This document shows positions 1-7,744 of a stretch of DNA of 44,635 nt, piece after piece (within the stretch, counting starts at the first letter, position 1; the number at the start of each line of letters is the position of its first letter). The DNA lies in assembly GCF_024346375.1 (NCBI RefSeq), contig NZ_JAGQCV010000016.1, positions 1 through 44,635 on the forward strand, read 5' to 3'. The position numbers and the translations under genes were made by a program. The notes under the pieces were generated by a model. It did no database searches. It was not told the origin of the DNA and saw only the letters and a program-made list of their open reading frames with translations. The stretch is from Synechococcus sp. ATX 2A4 (GTDB taxonomy: Bacteria > Cyanobacteriota > Cyanobacteriia > PCC-6307 > Cyanobiaceae).

Positions 1-129
1 TTCGAAACCTTCTACACGAAGAACATTCTTCTGAATGAAGGTCTGCGTGCCTGGATGGCACCGGCTGACCAGCCGCATGAAAACTTCGTCTTCCCTGAAG
101 AGGTTCTGCCCCGTGGTAACGCTCTCTGA
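1..129 (+). CDS. psbD: Photosystem II D2 protein, C-terminal end (partial)
   Basis: The first 42 codons read in frame to TGA at 127-129 and match the end of the PSII reaction-centre D2 protein: a stretch with [12 protein letters not shown] and the final [13 protein letters not shown]2 pairs with D1 in the thylakoid membrane and binds the primary chlorophylls and the quinone QA. The 5' part lies outside the window. In the psbDC operon the psbC start overlaps the end of psbD; here psbD is followed within about 30 bp by a terminator and no psbC. That fits the separate, monocistronic second psbD copy many cyanobacteria carry. Family identity is seen directly; the copy assignment is inference. Confidence 0.95.
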
Positions 130-160
130 TTGCTTCAGAGACTCTTGACTCCATGCATGA

Positions 161-184
161 AGCGCCCGTAAGGGCGCTTTTTTT
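161..184 (+). terminator. Rho-independent terminator after psbD
   Basis: Perfect 7-bp stem AGCGCCC/GGGCGCT with a 4-nt loop, followed by a T run, 31 bp after the psbD stop. It should end the psbD transcript and separate it from the DUF2079 gene. Confidence 0.9.
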
Positions 185-243
185 GGGCCACCAGCGGCTC
201 GCCCGCGCAGCCCTCATGGTGGCCCGGCAGGCCTGCCCATAAG

Positions 244-1899
244 GTGGGCCTCGCGTTCCGTTCATCCGGTCCCATGCCTGAAGCCCTTCGGCATTGGTTC
301 GGTGCCCTGCTGCGTCCTTACCCGGTGCCGCTGCGCTGGGCGGCCGTGCTGTTCTTTGCGCTCGGCCTGCTGGTGCAGTGGTGGCGGCTGGCGAGTTTCA
401 CGGCCAGCTTTGATCAGGCGCTGTTTTATCAGCTGCTCTGGTCCACCTGGCAGGGCCACCCGTTTGAGAGCACGCTCTCCTCTGAGCTTTCTGCGGCGGT
501 CACGGTGCATGATCTGCCGCCTCAGCTGGGCTATCTGCACATCGCTCAGCATAGCAATCTGCTCACAGTTATGGCGGCGCCGTTGTTATCGCTGCTGGGT
601 CTTTGGACTCTGCCGCTGCTGCAGGTGGTGCTTCTGACAGCCGCCGGACTTGTGCTGTTTCGCATGGCCCAGGAGGTCTTGCCGGAGCCCCTGGCGGTGC
701 GGCTTGCGGTGGCCTACTTCGCTGCCGGTACGGTGATCGGCCCGCTGGTGGAGAACTACCACGATCTCTGTGCGATTCCGTTGCTTGGCTTCCTGCTGAT
801 CCGCAGCCTGCTGAAGCACCGTTGGGGCACCACCCTGCTCTGGCTGGTGCTGCTGTGCCTGGTGCGCCAGGACGCCGGCATCACGGCGTTTTCGATCGGC
901 CTGTGGGCTCTTGTGCGCTGCCCTGGCTCGCGCCGCCAGGGGTTGGTGGTGATGATTTACAGCGTGGCCTATGTGGCCCTGCTCACCGCCGTGGTGCAGC
1001 CGCAGTTCGGTGCGGATCTTTCCGACCGCTTCATGCAGGAGAAGTTCGCGCCCTTCATGGCCGGCCGCGAAGGCGGCGGCACCCTGGTGCTGCTGCAGTC
1101 GATGCTGCAACAGCCCGGCCTGCTGCTGCGGGAACTGCTCTCACCCCCCGGCCGCACCCTCACCTTCCTGCTGGCGATCGCCTTGCCGCTGGCCCTGATC
1201 CCGTTGCGCTCGGTGGATGTGGGGCTGCTGATCGCGGCACCATTGTTTGTCCCGCTGGTTTCCCAGGGGATGAGCGCGCTGTCGGTGACGCTCCGCTATG
1301 TGATGTTCCTGGTGCCGGCCCTGTTCGCCGGCACCATGCTCTGGTGGCAGACGCATCTGCCCTTGTTCCAGCAGCGTGGCTTTCGCCGCTGCTGGACCGG
1401 TGCCCTGGCCCTCTCGCTGGTGCTCACTCTCACCAGCAATCCCTACCGCAGCTTTTCGGCGCTGATCCCCGACAGCTTTGATCCCTGGGTGCATGTGTCG
1501 ATCCCTGGCATGCTGCGCCGCGCGGCCACGGCCAGGGAGATGGTGGACCTCGTGCCTCCCCTGGCCTCCGTGGCAGCGGACACCCCGCTGCTGCCCAGGC
1601 TGGCGGGCCGGGAGGTGGCGCTTCGCTATCCCCGCAACGACACCTACCGCGACAGGGACGGCCAGGTGCGCCCTGTCGACTGGATCGCCGCCTTCCCCGC
1701 CTACTACCACCCCTACCGCCAGGTGTTCAAGACCGAGCGTGGGGTGGAGAGGGCGCTGCGTGAGCGCACCCGGGAACAGCTCACCAGTGGCCGCTATGGC
1801 GTGGTGGCCTGCCGGGATGGGGCCTTTGTGCTGCGCCGCCAGGTGCCTTCAAAGCCGGAACTGGCGGGCTGCATCGACCGCGCGCTGGCGGATTCCTAG
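244..1899 (+). CDS. DUF2079 polytopic membrane protein
   Basis: 551 residues from GTG at 244; an in-frame ATG at 274 is an alternative start, and neither has a strong ribosome binding site. The region near residues 55-120 (FDQALFYQLLWSTWQG, then an HIAQHSNLL stretch ahead of membrane helices) is typical of DUF2079, a family of bacterial and archaeal proteins with about ten membrane segments and a layout like GT-C glycosyltransferases. About nine to eleven hydrophobic segments are visible, then a soluble C-terminal part of about 130 residues. Substrate and reaction are unknown. It faces away from psbD only through the terminator and lies next to three GT39-like genes on the other strand, so a role in making or modifying a surface glycan is plausible but inferred. 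Confidence 0.8.
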   Translation: MGLAFRSSGPMPEALRHWFGALLRPYPVPLRWAAVLFFALGLLVQWWRLASFTASFDQALFYQLLWSTWQGHPFESTLSSELSAAVTVHDLPPQLGYLHIAQHSNLLTVMAAPLLSLLGLWTLPLLQVVLLTAAGLVLFRMAQEVLPEPLAVRLAVAYFAAGTVIGPLVENYHDLCAIPLLGFLLIRSLLKHRWGTTLLWLVLLCLVRQDAGITAFSIGLWALVRCPGSRRQGLVVMIYSVAYVALLTAVVQPQFGADLSDRFMQEKFAPFMAGREGGGTLVLLQSMLQQPGLLLRELLSPPGRTLTFLLAIALPLALIPLRSVDVGLLIAAPLFVPLVSQGMSALSVTLRYVMFLVPALFAGTMLWWQTHLPLFQQRGFRRCWTGALALSLVLTLTSNPYRSFSALIPDSFDPWVHVSIPGMLRRAATAREMVDLVPPLASVAADTPLLPRLAGREVALRYPRNDTYRDRDGQVRPVDWIAAFPAYYHPYRQVFKTERGVERALRERTREQLTSGRYGVVACRDGAFVLRRQVPSKPELAGCIDRALADS

Positions 1900-2022
1900 T
1901 CGCCTTTAACAGCAATCGTCGCTAGATTTTCGAGGTTGTGTCAGCAGTGGGGTGGCTCGCCTTCGGGCATGAGCCGCAGGCCCCGCCGGCTGTCGTTGTC
2001 CTGTTTTCAGGAGGAGGTGCCC

Positions 2023-2076
2023 GTGAGTCACAGTTGTTTTCAAGAGGGTCTGCTGATCGCGGAGAACGCCGTCTGA
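2023..2076 (+). CDS. Candidate small ORF (17 codons, strong SD)
   Basis: GTG at 2023 lies 5 nt after AGGAGGAGG (2009-2017), the best Shine-Dalgarno match noticed in the window, and reads MSHSCFQEGLLIAENAV then TGA. The same frame is open from ATG 1969 (35 residues in all), and the sequence CFQE occurs twice in that longer form. It matches nothing I recognise. It may be a real micropeptide, the leader of a lost gene, or chance. No plus-strand gene follows for more than 5 kb, which argues against a leader role for a neighbour. Confidence 0.3.
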   Translation: MSHSCFQEGLLIAENAV

Positions 2077-2133
2077 TTTCAGGCAGCTAGTTCCAACGTC
2101 AAACGGTTTCGCGCCATAGCGGATCCGGCGAGC

Positions 2134-2169
2134 GCCCCCATTCGCAGGCTTCGGTCCGCGGGTGGGGGC
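2134..2169. other. Interrupted GC-rich hairpin
   Basis: GCCCCCA (2134-2140) pairs with TGGGGGC (2163-2169), and the inner CGC (2143-2145) pairs with GCG (2158-2160). No T run follows on either strand, so it is not a standard terminator, though it could protect the 3' ends of the converging transcripts. Confidence 0.5.
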
Positions 2170-2180
2170 ATCGTTCTGCT

Positions 2181-2204
2181 CAGTCCTCAGTCCTCAGTCC
2201 TCAG
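2181..2204. repeat. 7-bp tandem repeat, about 3.4 copies
   Basis: Three perfect copies of CAGTCCT followed by a partial CAG, about 20 bp outside the 3' end of the glycosyltransferase gene. It is a possible slippage site with no known function. Confidence 0.85.
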
Positions 2205-2226
2205 CTTTTCGCTGCCAGCACACACT

Positions 2227-3918
2227 TCAGCCCGCCGGATCGCCTGGCAGCCGGCAGCGCCAGCGCTGCCAGTCGGGTTCCGCCAGGCCCTCCAGCCGGC
2301 AGCTCACGTTGCGCTCTAGCAGGCTGTCCGGCAGCGGGTCAACGGCGCGCTGGATGAAGTCGAACCCACCGGGAGGCAGCGCAGACAGCCGCTCTCCGCG
2401 CGGCAGTCGCTGGATGGCTCCCTGGGCATACCAGCGCAGGCTGGGCCGCTGGGCCGCCTTGCCCGCCAGGTAAACCGGTTGCGGCGGCTCCCCGGCGTTG
2501 CCGCTGCGGGCCAGCTCAGCCACCGGCAACACCGACCAGGTTTCATTCAGTTCCCAGTTCCAGAGCGGACTCTGGAAGAACAACAGCAACGACAGCCACC
2601 ACCCGGCCACCAACAGACCCGCCCCCAGCTGACGACCTAACGCCGCCGGGCGGCTCAGCAGGATGCCGCCGGCCAGCAGGCCCAGCCCCGCCGGAATTAC
2701 CAGCGGCGCCAGTGGTGCCAGCCTGCCGCCGCCGGCCAGCAGAACCACCAGAGGCAGCAGCAGCAGCGCGCCGCCAAGCAGGGCCCAGAACCACGGCAGG
2801 CGCCGCAGGATCCGCTGCCGGCCCAGGTCTTCGGACGGCTGCATCAGAGCGGCCAGCAGTGGCCCGCAGAGCAGGGCGAAGGGCAGCCATAGCGGGTGGC
2901 TGTACCAGGGGAGCTGGGTGCGCAGCGGCAGGATTGAAGCGGCGATCACCAGTTGCAGCACCAGGCACCAGCGCCCCCAGCTGCGATGGCGCTGTCGCCA
3001 GGCGATCACCACCGCCAGGGGCCAGAGCGGCAGCCAGGGCCAGCCGCCCTCCAGCACCTCGATCACCGGCACCCGCCAGCCCAGCTCGCTGCCTTCGCCC
3101 GCCTCCAGCAGCACCCGGGTCACCCCGTCGCCGCCCCAGAGCCAGAGCGCGTCACTGCCTCGCATGAGCGCATGCCAGCCGTGCCAGGCCAGCCCGGGCA
3201 GCAGGCCCACGCCGAGGGCCGCCAGCAGCGGCGCCAGGGCACGGCGCGGCCGCTCCGGATCCAGCACCAGGCCAGCGAGGCCGGCGGCCAGCACCGGCAG
3301 CAGGATCGGGGCCTTCAACATCAAGAGCGCGCTGCCAGCCAGGCCGGCAGCCAGCCCCCAGCGCCAACCCGCTCCGGCCCCGCTGGAACGGCTGCGCAGC
3401 AGCGCCCACCAGAGCAGCCCCATGGCGGTGAGCTGTGCCCCATCCAGCATCGCCAGCCGCCCGTGGCGTGCCACCGGCAGCAGGGTGAGCAGGATCGCCC
3501 CGGTCGCCAGGGCGGCACGGCTGTCGCCTGGCCGCAGCTGCAGCTGCACTAGGGCCCCCACCGGCACCACCAGGGAGGAAAGCAGGGCCGGCACCAGCCT
3601 TACCACCCATTCCGGCGGCAGCGCCTGCGCTGGCGCCTGGCTCAGCTGGCGCCAGAGGCCGATGGTGGCGGCGATCAGCACGTGCAGCCCAGGCGGTTTG
3701 TTGAGGTAGGGACTGCCCCAGATCGTGGGCAGCCAGCCTTCCGGCAGGCCCCGGTTGGCGATCTCCAGCGACACCCGCGCCACGATCCCCTCGTCCCAGT
3801 CGCGAAAAGGCAGGTTGCCCAGGCCCGCGACAGCGAGCACCACAGCGGCGAGCCAGAGCAGCAGCAGGCCCCGCCAGGGAACGGCGCGGGGCGGGGTCTG
3901 GGAATAACGGGCGGTCAT
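2227..3918 (-). CDS. GT39/ArnT-like membrane glycosyltransferase (A)
   Basis: 563 residues. The N-terminus has one membrane helix and then a periplasmic loop with RDWDEGIVARVS and a nearby YLNKPPGLHVL. This is the arrangement of ArnT/PMT-type GT-C glycosyltransferases, in which acidic residues of the first outer loop are catalytic and a KPP motif follows. About ten to twelve membrane segments follow, then a C-terminal soluble region of roughly 90 residues. Such enzymes move a sugar from a polyprenyl-phosphate donor onto a lipid, glycan or protein outside the cytoplasmic membrane. The acceptor cannot be told from sequence. It is the last gene of a three-gene minus-strand operon; its start lies 4 bp after the stop of the gene before it. 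Confidence 0.8.
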   Translation of the reverse strand: MTARYSQTPPRAVPWRGLLLLWLAAVVLAVAGLGNLPFRDWDEGIVARVSLEIANRGLPEGWLPTIWGSPYLNKPPGLHVLIAATIGLWRQLSQAPAQALPPEWVVRLVPALLSSLVVPVGALVQLQLRPGDSRAALATGAILLTLLPVARHGRLAMLDGAQLTAMGLLWWALLRSRSSGAGAGWRWGLAAGLAGSALLMLKAPILLPVLAAGLAGLVLDPERPRRALAPLLAALGVGLLPGLAWHGWHALMRGSDALWLWGGDGVTRVLLEAGEGSELGWRVPVIEVLEGGWPWLPLWPLAVVIAWRQRHRSWGRWCLVLQLVIAASILPLRTQLPWYSHPLWLPFALLCGPLLAALMQPSEDLGRQRILRRLPWFWALLGGALLLLPLVVLLAGGGRLAPLAPLVIPAGLGLLAGGILLSRPAALGRQLGAGLLVAGWWLSLLLFFQSPLWNWELNETWSVLPVAELARSGNAGEPPQPVYLAGKAAQRPSLRWYAQGAIQRLPRGERLSALPPGGFDFIQRAVDPLPDSLLERNVSCRLEGLAEPDWQRWRCRLPGDPAG

Positions 3919-3922
3919 GGGC

Positions 3923-5437
3923 TCAGCCTGCCGGCGGCACGGCCCCGGCGGCCGGCAGCGGAATCACGAAACTGGGGCCGCTCTGGCAGCCCGGTGGCTG
4001 GTCGCAGACCCAGCGTTTCAGGCGCGTTTTGCGCTCGCCATCGGGAAAGGGTTCATAGCTTTCGATCACCGCGAAGCTGCCGGCCAGCGCATCGGCGCCG
4101 CCCGCCCGCCAGGCCGCCGCATCGCGCCGCATCAGCCGCTGAGGGCTCACCAGCCATCCCTTGCGGTTGGCCAGATAGAGCACGGTGGGGTCGGAACCAC
4201 TCGCCACCACCACCTTGGCCCCGGGCGGTGTGCGCGCCTGGATCTGCTGCGCCAGCTCCCACACCGGGGATCCGGCCACCCGTTCCCGGCTCCAGTAATC
4301 CACACCCAGCACCGTGAGGCTCACCAGGATCAGCAGCGTGAGCAGCACCAAGGCCCCTTGCCGCCCCCAGATCGTGGCCTGCTGCCGCAGACGCACCCAG
4401 CCCAGGCCCATCAGCGGGCAGGCGAACAGCATCAGCGGCAGTTGGTAATACTCATGCACAGCGCTGGATTCCGGCGCCAGCGCCCCGGCCAGCAGCACGG
4501 CCGCCAGCCCCACCGGCAGCACGCGCGCCTGCGGGCCGGGCCTGGCCAGCAGGCCCAGCACCAGCAACGGCAGCCCCAGCACGGCCAGGTTGCGCACGCT
4601 CACCCGCAGCCCGAGCCCGAGCCAGTACCCCGGCGCGAACAGGTCGGTCCAGCTGTAACGGTTGGCCTCGCCGCCCCAGAAACCGAAGCTGAGGCCACTG
4701 GCCAGGCCCAGCTGGTGGGCATGCCAGTACCAGGCCGCCGTGACCGCCAGCGCCAACAGGGCAAACAGCCAGCTGCCCGCCCGCCGCGCGATCTTCCAGC
4801 GGTGGGCCTGGCCCCACAGCCACAACAGCGGCAGGCCCAGCCACAGGAAGGGCAGCACCTTGATCAGGCAGGCGGCGGTGAAGGCCAGCCAGCTCACCCC
4901 CAGGGCCGCCAGCCTGCCGCCGCGCAACCAGGCCAGAAAGCGTTCCAGCGCGAGGGCCGCCAGCAGCATCAGCGCCGCTTCCGGCTGCACGGTGCGTCCG
5001 TAGAACACTGGAATCGGCAGCAGGGCATAGAACAGTCCGCCCCACCAGCCGGCCCGCTCCCCCACCAGCTGGCGGCCGATCCGCACCACCAGCACGATCG
5101 TGAGCAGGCTGCAGAGCACGGACAGGCCCCGCGCCAACCACTCCTGCACCCCGAACAAGCGGTAGAGCAGCGCAACGGTGTAGGGATACAGCGGAAACTC
5201 CGCCTCCACCACGCCGCTGCCAGCTCCGCCCCAGTCGATCTGAGGCGTGAGCAGGTTCATGCCCTGCTCGGCGAAGTTGCGGGCCATCGCCGCCGTGTCG
5301 GCCTGCCTCCAGCTGTGGATGCCGAGGATCGGGGCCTGGATCTGGATCAGCCGCAACGTGGCCCCCACCAGCAGCGGAAGCCACAGCGGCAGGGTCGTGG
5401 CGGGTTTGGAGGCGGAAGCCGGCGCCGCAGCGGCCAT
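3923..5437 (-). CDS. GT39/ArnT-like membrane glycosyltransferase (B)
   Basis: 504 residues from ATG. After the first helix comes HSWRQADTAAMARNF (about residues 40-55), the loop pattern seen in a large branch of GT39-type glycosyltransferases (often HxWRQADT), then EAEFPLYPYTVALLYRLFG. About ten membrane segments and a C-terminal soluble domain follow. The probable reaction is transfer of a sugar from a polyprenyl phosphate to a surface acceptor; donor and acceptor are unknown. It sits 27 bp after the stop of copy C and 4 bp ahead of copy A, so the three are almost certainly co-transcribed. The three proteins are clearly different in sequence, not recent duplicates. Confidence 0.82.
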   Translation of the reverse strand: MAAAAPASASKPATTLPLWLPLLVGATLRLIQIQAPILGIHSWRQADTAAMARNFAEQGMNLLTPQIDWGGAGSGVVEAEFPLYPYTVALLYRLFGVQEWLARGLSVLCSLLTIVLVVRIGRQLVGERAGWWGGLFYALLPIPVFYGRTVQPEAALMLLAALALERFLAWLRGGRLAALGVSWLAFTAACLIKVLPFLWLGLPLLWLWGQAHRWKIARRAGSWLFALLALAVTAAWYWHAHQLGLASGLSFGFWGGEANRYSWTDLFAPGYWLGLGLRVSVRNLAVLGLPLLVLGLLARPGPQARVLPVGLAAVLLAGALAPESSAVHEYYQLPLMLFACPLMGLGWVRLRQQATIWGRQGALVLLTLLILVSLTVLGVDYWSRERVAGSPVWELAQQIQARTPPGAKVVVASGSDPTVLYLANRKGWLVSPQRLMRRDAAAWRAGGADALAGSFAVIESYEPFPDGERKTRLKRWVCDQPPGCQSGPSFVIPLPAAGAVPPAG

Positions 5438-5464
5438 CGGCAGAGATCAGGCGTGGGCAGGAGG

Positions 5465-7579
5465 CTACCGGCCCTCTTTGGCGCCGGCTTCGATGCGGGC
5501 CTCCACCGAGGCAATCGCCGCCTCAACGGCGGCGCGGGTGCCGGGGATGCGGCGCAGATCGCCGCCGAGGCTGCCGGCCACGTGCATCAGCCCGTCCAGC
5601 ACCGGTTCGTCGTGGCGCAGGCGCGCCGCCTCGGCCACAGCCGCCGCCTGCCAGGGGCGCCAATCGGCCAGCAGCACCACGGCGCGGTACGCACTCGGCC
5701 ACGGATTGGTCGGGTCCACCGCCTCCAGGCGCTCGAACCGTTGGGCGGCGGCGGCCGGGCGGTTCTGGAGCACCTCCAGCAGCGCCAGCGACCAGAGCGC
5801 CTCGCGGTCGGCAGGGTTGCTGTTGAGCTGGGATTCCGCCCAGGCGCGCACGCGCTCCTGATAGAGGAAGTGCCCTTCGAGCTGATGTTCCGGCCCGATC
5901 GCGTCGAACACGGCGCCCAGGCCCGCTGGGCCCTGCTCAAGACCACGGGCAAGCGCGATGAAGCGGGCATCGAACGGCGCCGCTGCCGGCGCATCGGGCC
6001 GCCGCTGCCAGAGCTCAAGTTGGCGGTCTCTGCTCCAGGGCCAGCTGCGCACCAGGCTGAAGCGGCCATCGCTGCGCACGCTGTGGCTCAGCCGCCTGGA
6101 TTCCTTGCGCTTCGTTCCCTGGTCACCGCTGGCCAGCAGCAGCCATTGGGCCTGCTGCAGCACCAGGGCATGCTCCCGTTCCTGCTTGCCGCTTTCCCGC
6201 CCGAGCAGCTGCCCGCCCCCCAGGCGCCCGAAGGTGCTCACGTTGTGCTGGTTGACGTCAGCGGTTGTGGGGATCACCACCACGGTGGTCGGAGCGTTCC
6301 CCACGCGCTGGCGCAGCAGGTTGACGATGTCAGGCACGGGCGCCTTCGCGCGAGGCTGCAGGTCTTCGGCACGCCCAGCGGCCGTGGCGACCCCTGTTCC
6401 CAGCAGGCCCGCGCCCAGCAGCGCGACCCCCAGCCGGTGGCCGAAGCGCGACCGGGCCGCCAGCAGCAGCACCCACCAACCGCGTGCCAGCACCATCACC
6501 AGCAATGGCAGCACCGGGGCGATGTAACGCGCGTCCTTGTTCGGGCTGAGGCTGGTGAACAGCCAGCCGGCGATGGCACACCCCAGCAACCAGCCCCAGC
6601 CGGAGCCCCTGCTGCTGGATTCCTCTGGTGGCCCAGATCCCTGTCTCCGCGGCGATGAAGCCGGACCACGCCAGCGCCGCCAGCCTGCCAGTGCCGCCCC
6701 CGCGGCCCCGGCAGCGAGCATCGGCGTACCGAGCTGGGCAGGCCAGAGCTTGGGGTACCAGAACAGGCTGGCCAGGCTGAGGGGCGATGGATCGCCTTCA
6801 GCGGCGCCCGATTCGAGCACGGCCCGGTTGGTGCCGCCGATGGTGGTGATCCAGTTGTGCTTCAGCCAGGGGAAGGCCACGGCCAGCACCAGAGCCAGGG
6901 CGGCCCCAACCTGCAGGCGGCGACCCGGCTGCCGCAGGCCTGTGCCGGCGGCCCACAGGCACGGCAGCAGCAGCACCAGCAGGGCGCTCTGCTTCACCAT
7001 CACGGCGGCTGCCACAGCGGCTGCCGCCGTCAGCGCCTGGCTCCAGCGTCCACCCTGCGGAGCGGGGGCGCACCAGCATCCCAGCCGCCAGAGGGCCAGC
7101 ATGGCGGTGGCAGTGAGCGGCAGGTCCAGGGTGAAATCCACCCGCAGCGCTGCCATGGCGGGCGCCAGGCACACAAGCGTGGCGGCCAGCAGGCCGAAGC
7201 TGGGCCCGTCCAACTGACGGCCCCAACAGGCCACTACCACCAGCAACAGCAACTGCCAGATCGCCAGTGCCCAGCTGGCCTCGTCCGGGCTGTCGCCGCT
7301 GAAGGCCATCACGCTGCCATTCACCAGGCTGGCCAGCGGCGGAATCTTCGGGGAGAGATCCAGCAGGGAACTCCAGCCCTGCCAGCCGCCGCCGGCCAGC
7401 AGGCCGAGGGCGCGGCCATGGTCCACGGCGGTGTTGAGGTATTCGGCCTGATCCCAGGCCGGCAACCGCTGATCAAGCCGCAACCAGAGCCTGTCGGCGA
7501 AGGTGCTCAGCAGCCAAAGCAGGCCAAGGCCCAGCCACCACGGCCAGGCGCGAGAGGAACGGGAAGCCAGGATGTTCAA
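5465..7579 (-). CDS. GT39-like glycosyltransferase with C-terminal TPR-like region (C)
   Basis: About 704 residues if TTG at 7579 is the start (reads MNILASRSSRAW; a GGGGCG stretch lies upstream). The frame stays open to 8473, but that extension is antisense to the porin and has no membrane-protein character, so I exclude it. The N-terminal half has a signal-anchor helix, a first outer loop with AWDQAEYLNTA, and about ten to eleven membrane segments, as in GT39-type enzymes. From about residue 540 on it is soluble; the last 150 residues (AESQLNSNPADREALWSLALLE and onward) look like degenerate TPR helices. A TPR tail could bind a partner or acceptor, which is inference. First gene of the three-gene operon. 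Confidence 0.75.
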   Translation of the reverse strand: MNILASRSSRAWPWWLGLGLLWLLSTFADRLWLRLDQRLPAWDQAEYLNTAVDHGRALGLLAGGGWQGWSSLLDLSPKIPPLASLVNGSVMAFSGDSPDEASWALAIWQLLLLVVVACWGRQLDGPSFGLLAATLVCLAPAMAALRVDFTLDLPLTATAMLALWRLGCWCAPAPQGGRWSQALTAAAAVAAAVMVKQSALLVLLLPCLWAAGTGLRQPGRRLQVGAALALVLAVAFPWLKHNWITTIGGTNRAVLESGAAEGDPSPLSLASLFWYPKLWPAQLGTPMLAAGAAGAALAGWRRWRGPASSPRRQGSGPPEESSSRGSGWGWLLGCAIAGWLFTSLSPNKDARYIAPVLPLLVMVLARGWWVLLLAARSRFGHRLGVALLGAGLLGTGVATAAGRAEDLQPRAKAPVPDIVNLLRQRVGNAPTTVVVIPTTADVNQHNVSTFGRLGGGQLLGRESGKQEREHALVLQQAQWLLLASGDQGTKRKESRRLSHSVRSDGRFSLVRSWPWSRDRQLELWQRRPDAPAAAPFDARFIALARGLEQGPAGLGAVFDAIGPEHQLEGHFLYQERVRAWAESQLNSNPADREALWSLALLEVLQNRPAAAAQRFERLEAVDPTNPWPSAYRAVVLLADWRPWQAAAVAEAARLRHDEPVLDGLMHVAGSLGGDLRRIPGTRAAVEAAIASVEARIEAGAKEGR

Positions 7580-7744
7580 GCTGGGCGCCCCAGTGTGGAC
7601 CGGCCAGCAGCCGGCGAGCCACCGGGTGGCAAGCCGTAGCGCACACCGTCCATTGTCTTTTCTGTCACATCCGACCTGGTAGCTGCTTGAAGCTGCCGGG
7701 AAGATGTGGTCGGCGCATTGCGCCCCTTTTTGTGTGAGGACACA

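Larger units (their letters stand above)
1900..2226. other. Long intergenic region between convergent membrane-protein genes
   Basis: 327 bp without a recognised gene. It holds a small ORF with a strong ribosome binding site (about 1969-2076), a stable interrupted hairpin (2134-2169) and a 7-bp tandem repeat (2181-2204), listed separately. No clear T-run terminator for either flanking gene is visible. Confidence 0.7.

Noticed and set aside
3917-6658. A 913-codon plus-strand open frame over the glycosyltransferase genes
   Set aside because: It is rich in Gln, His, Arg and Pro, has no domain and no membrane segment, and is antisense to two clear membrane proteins. High G+C gives such frames by chance.
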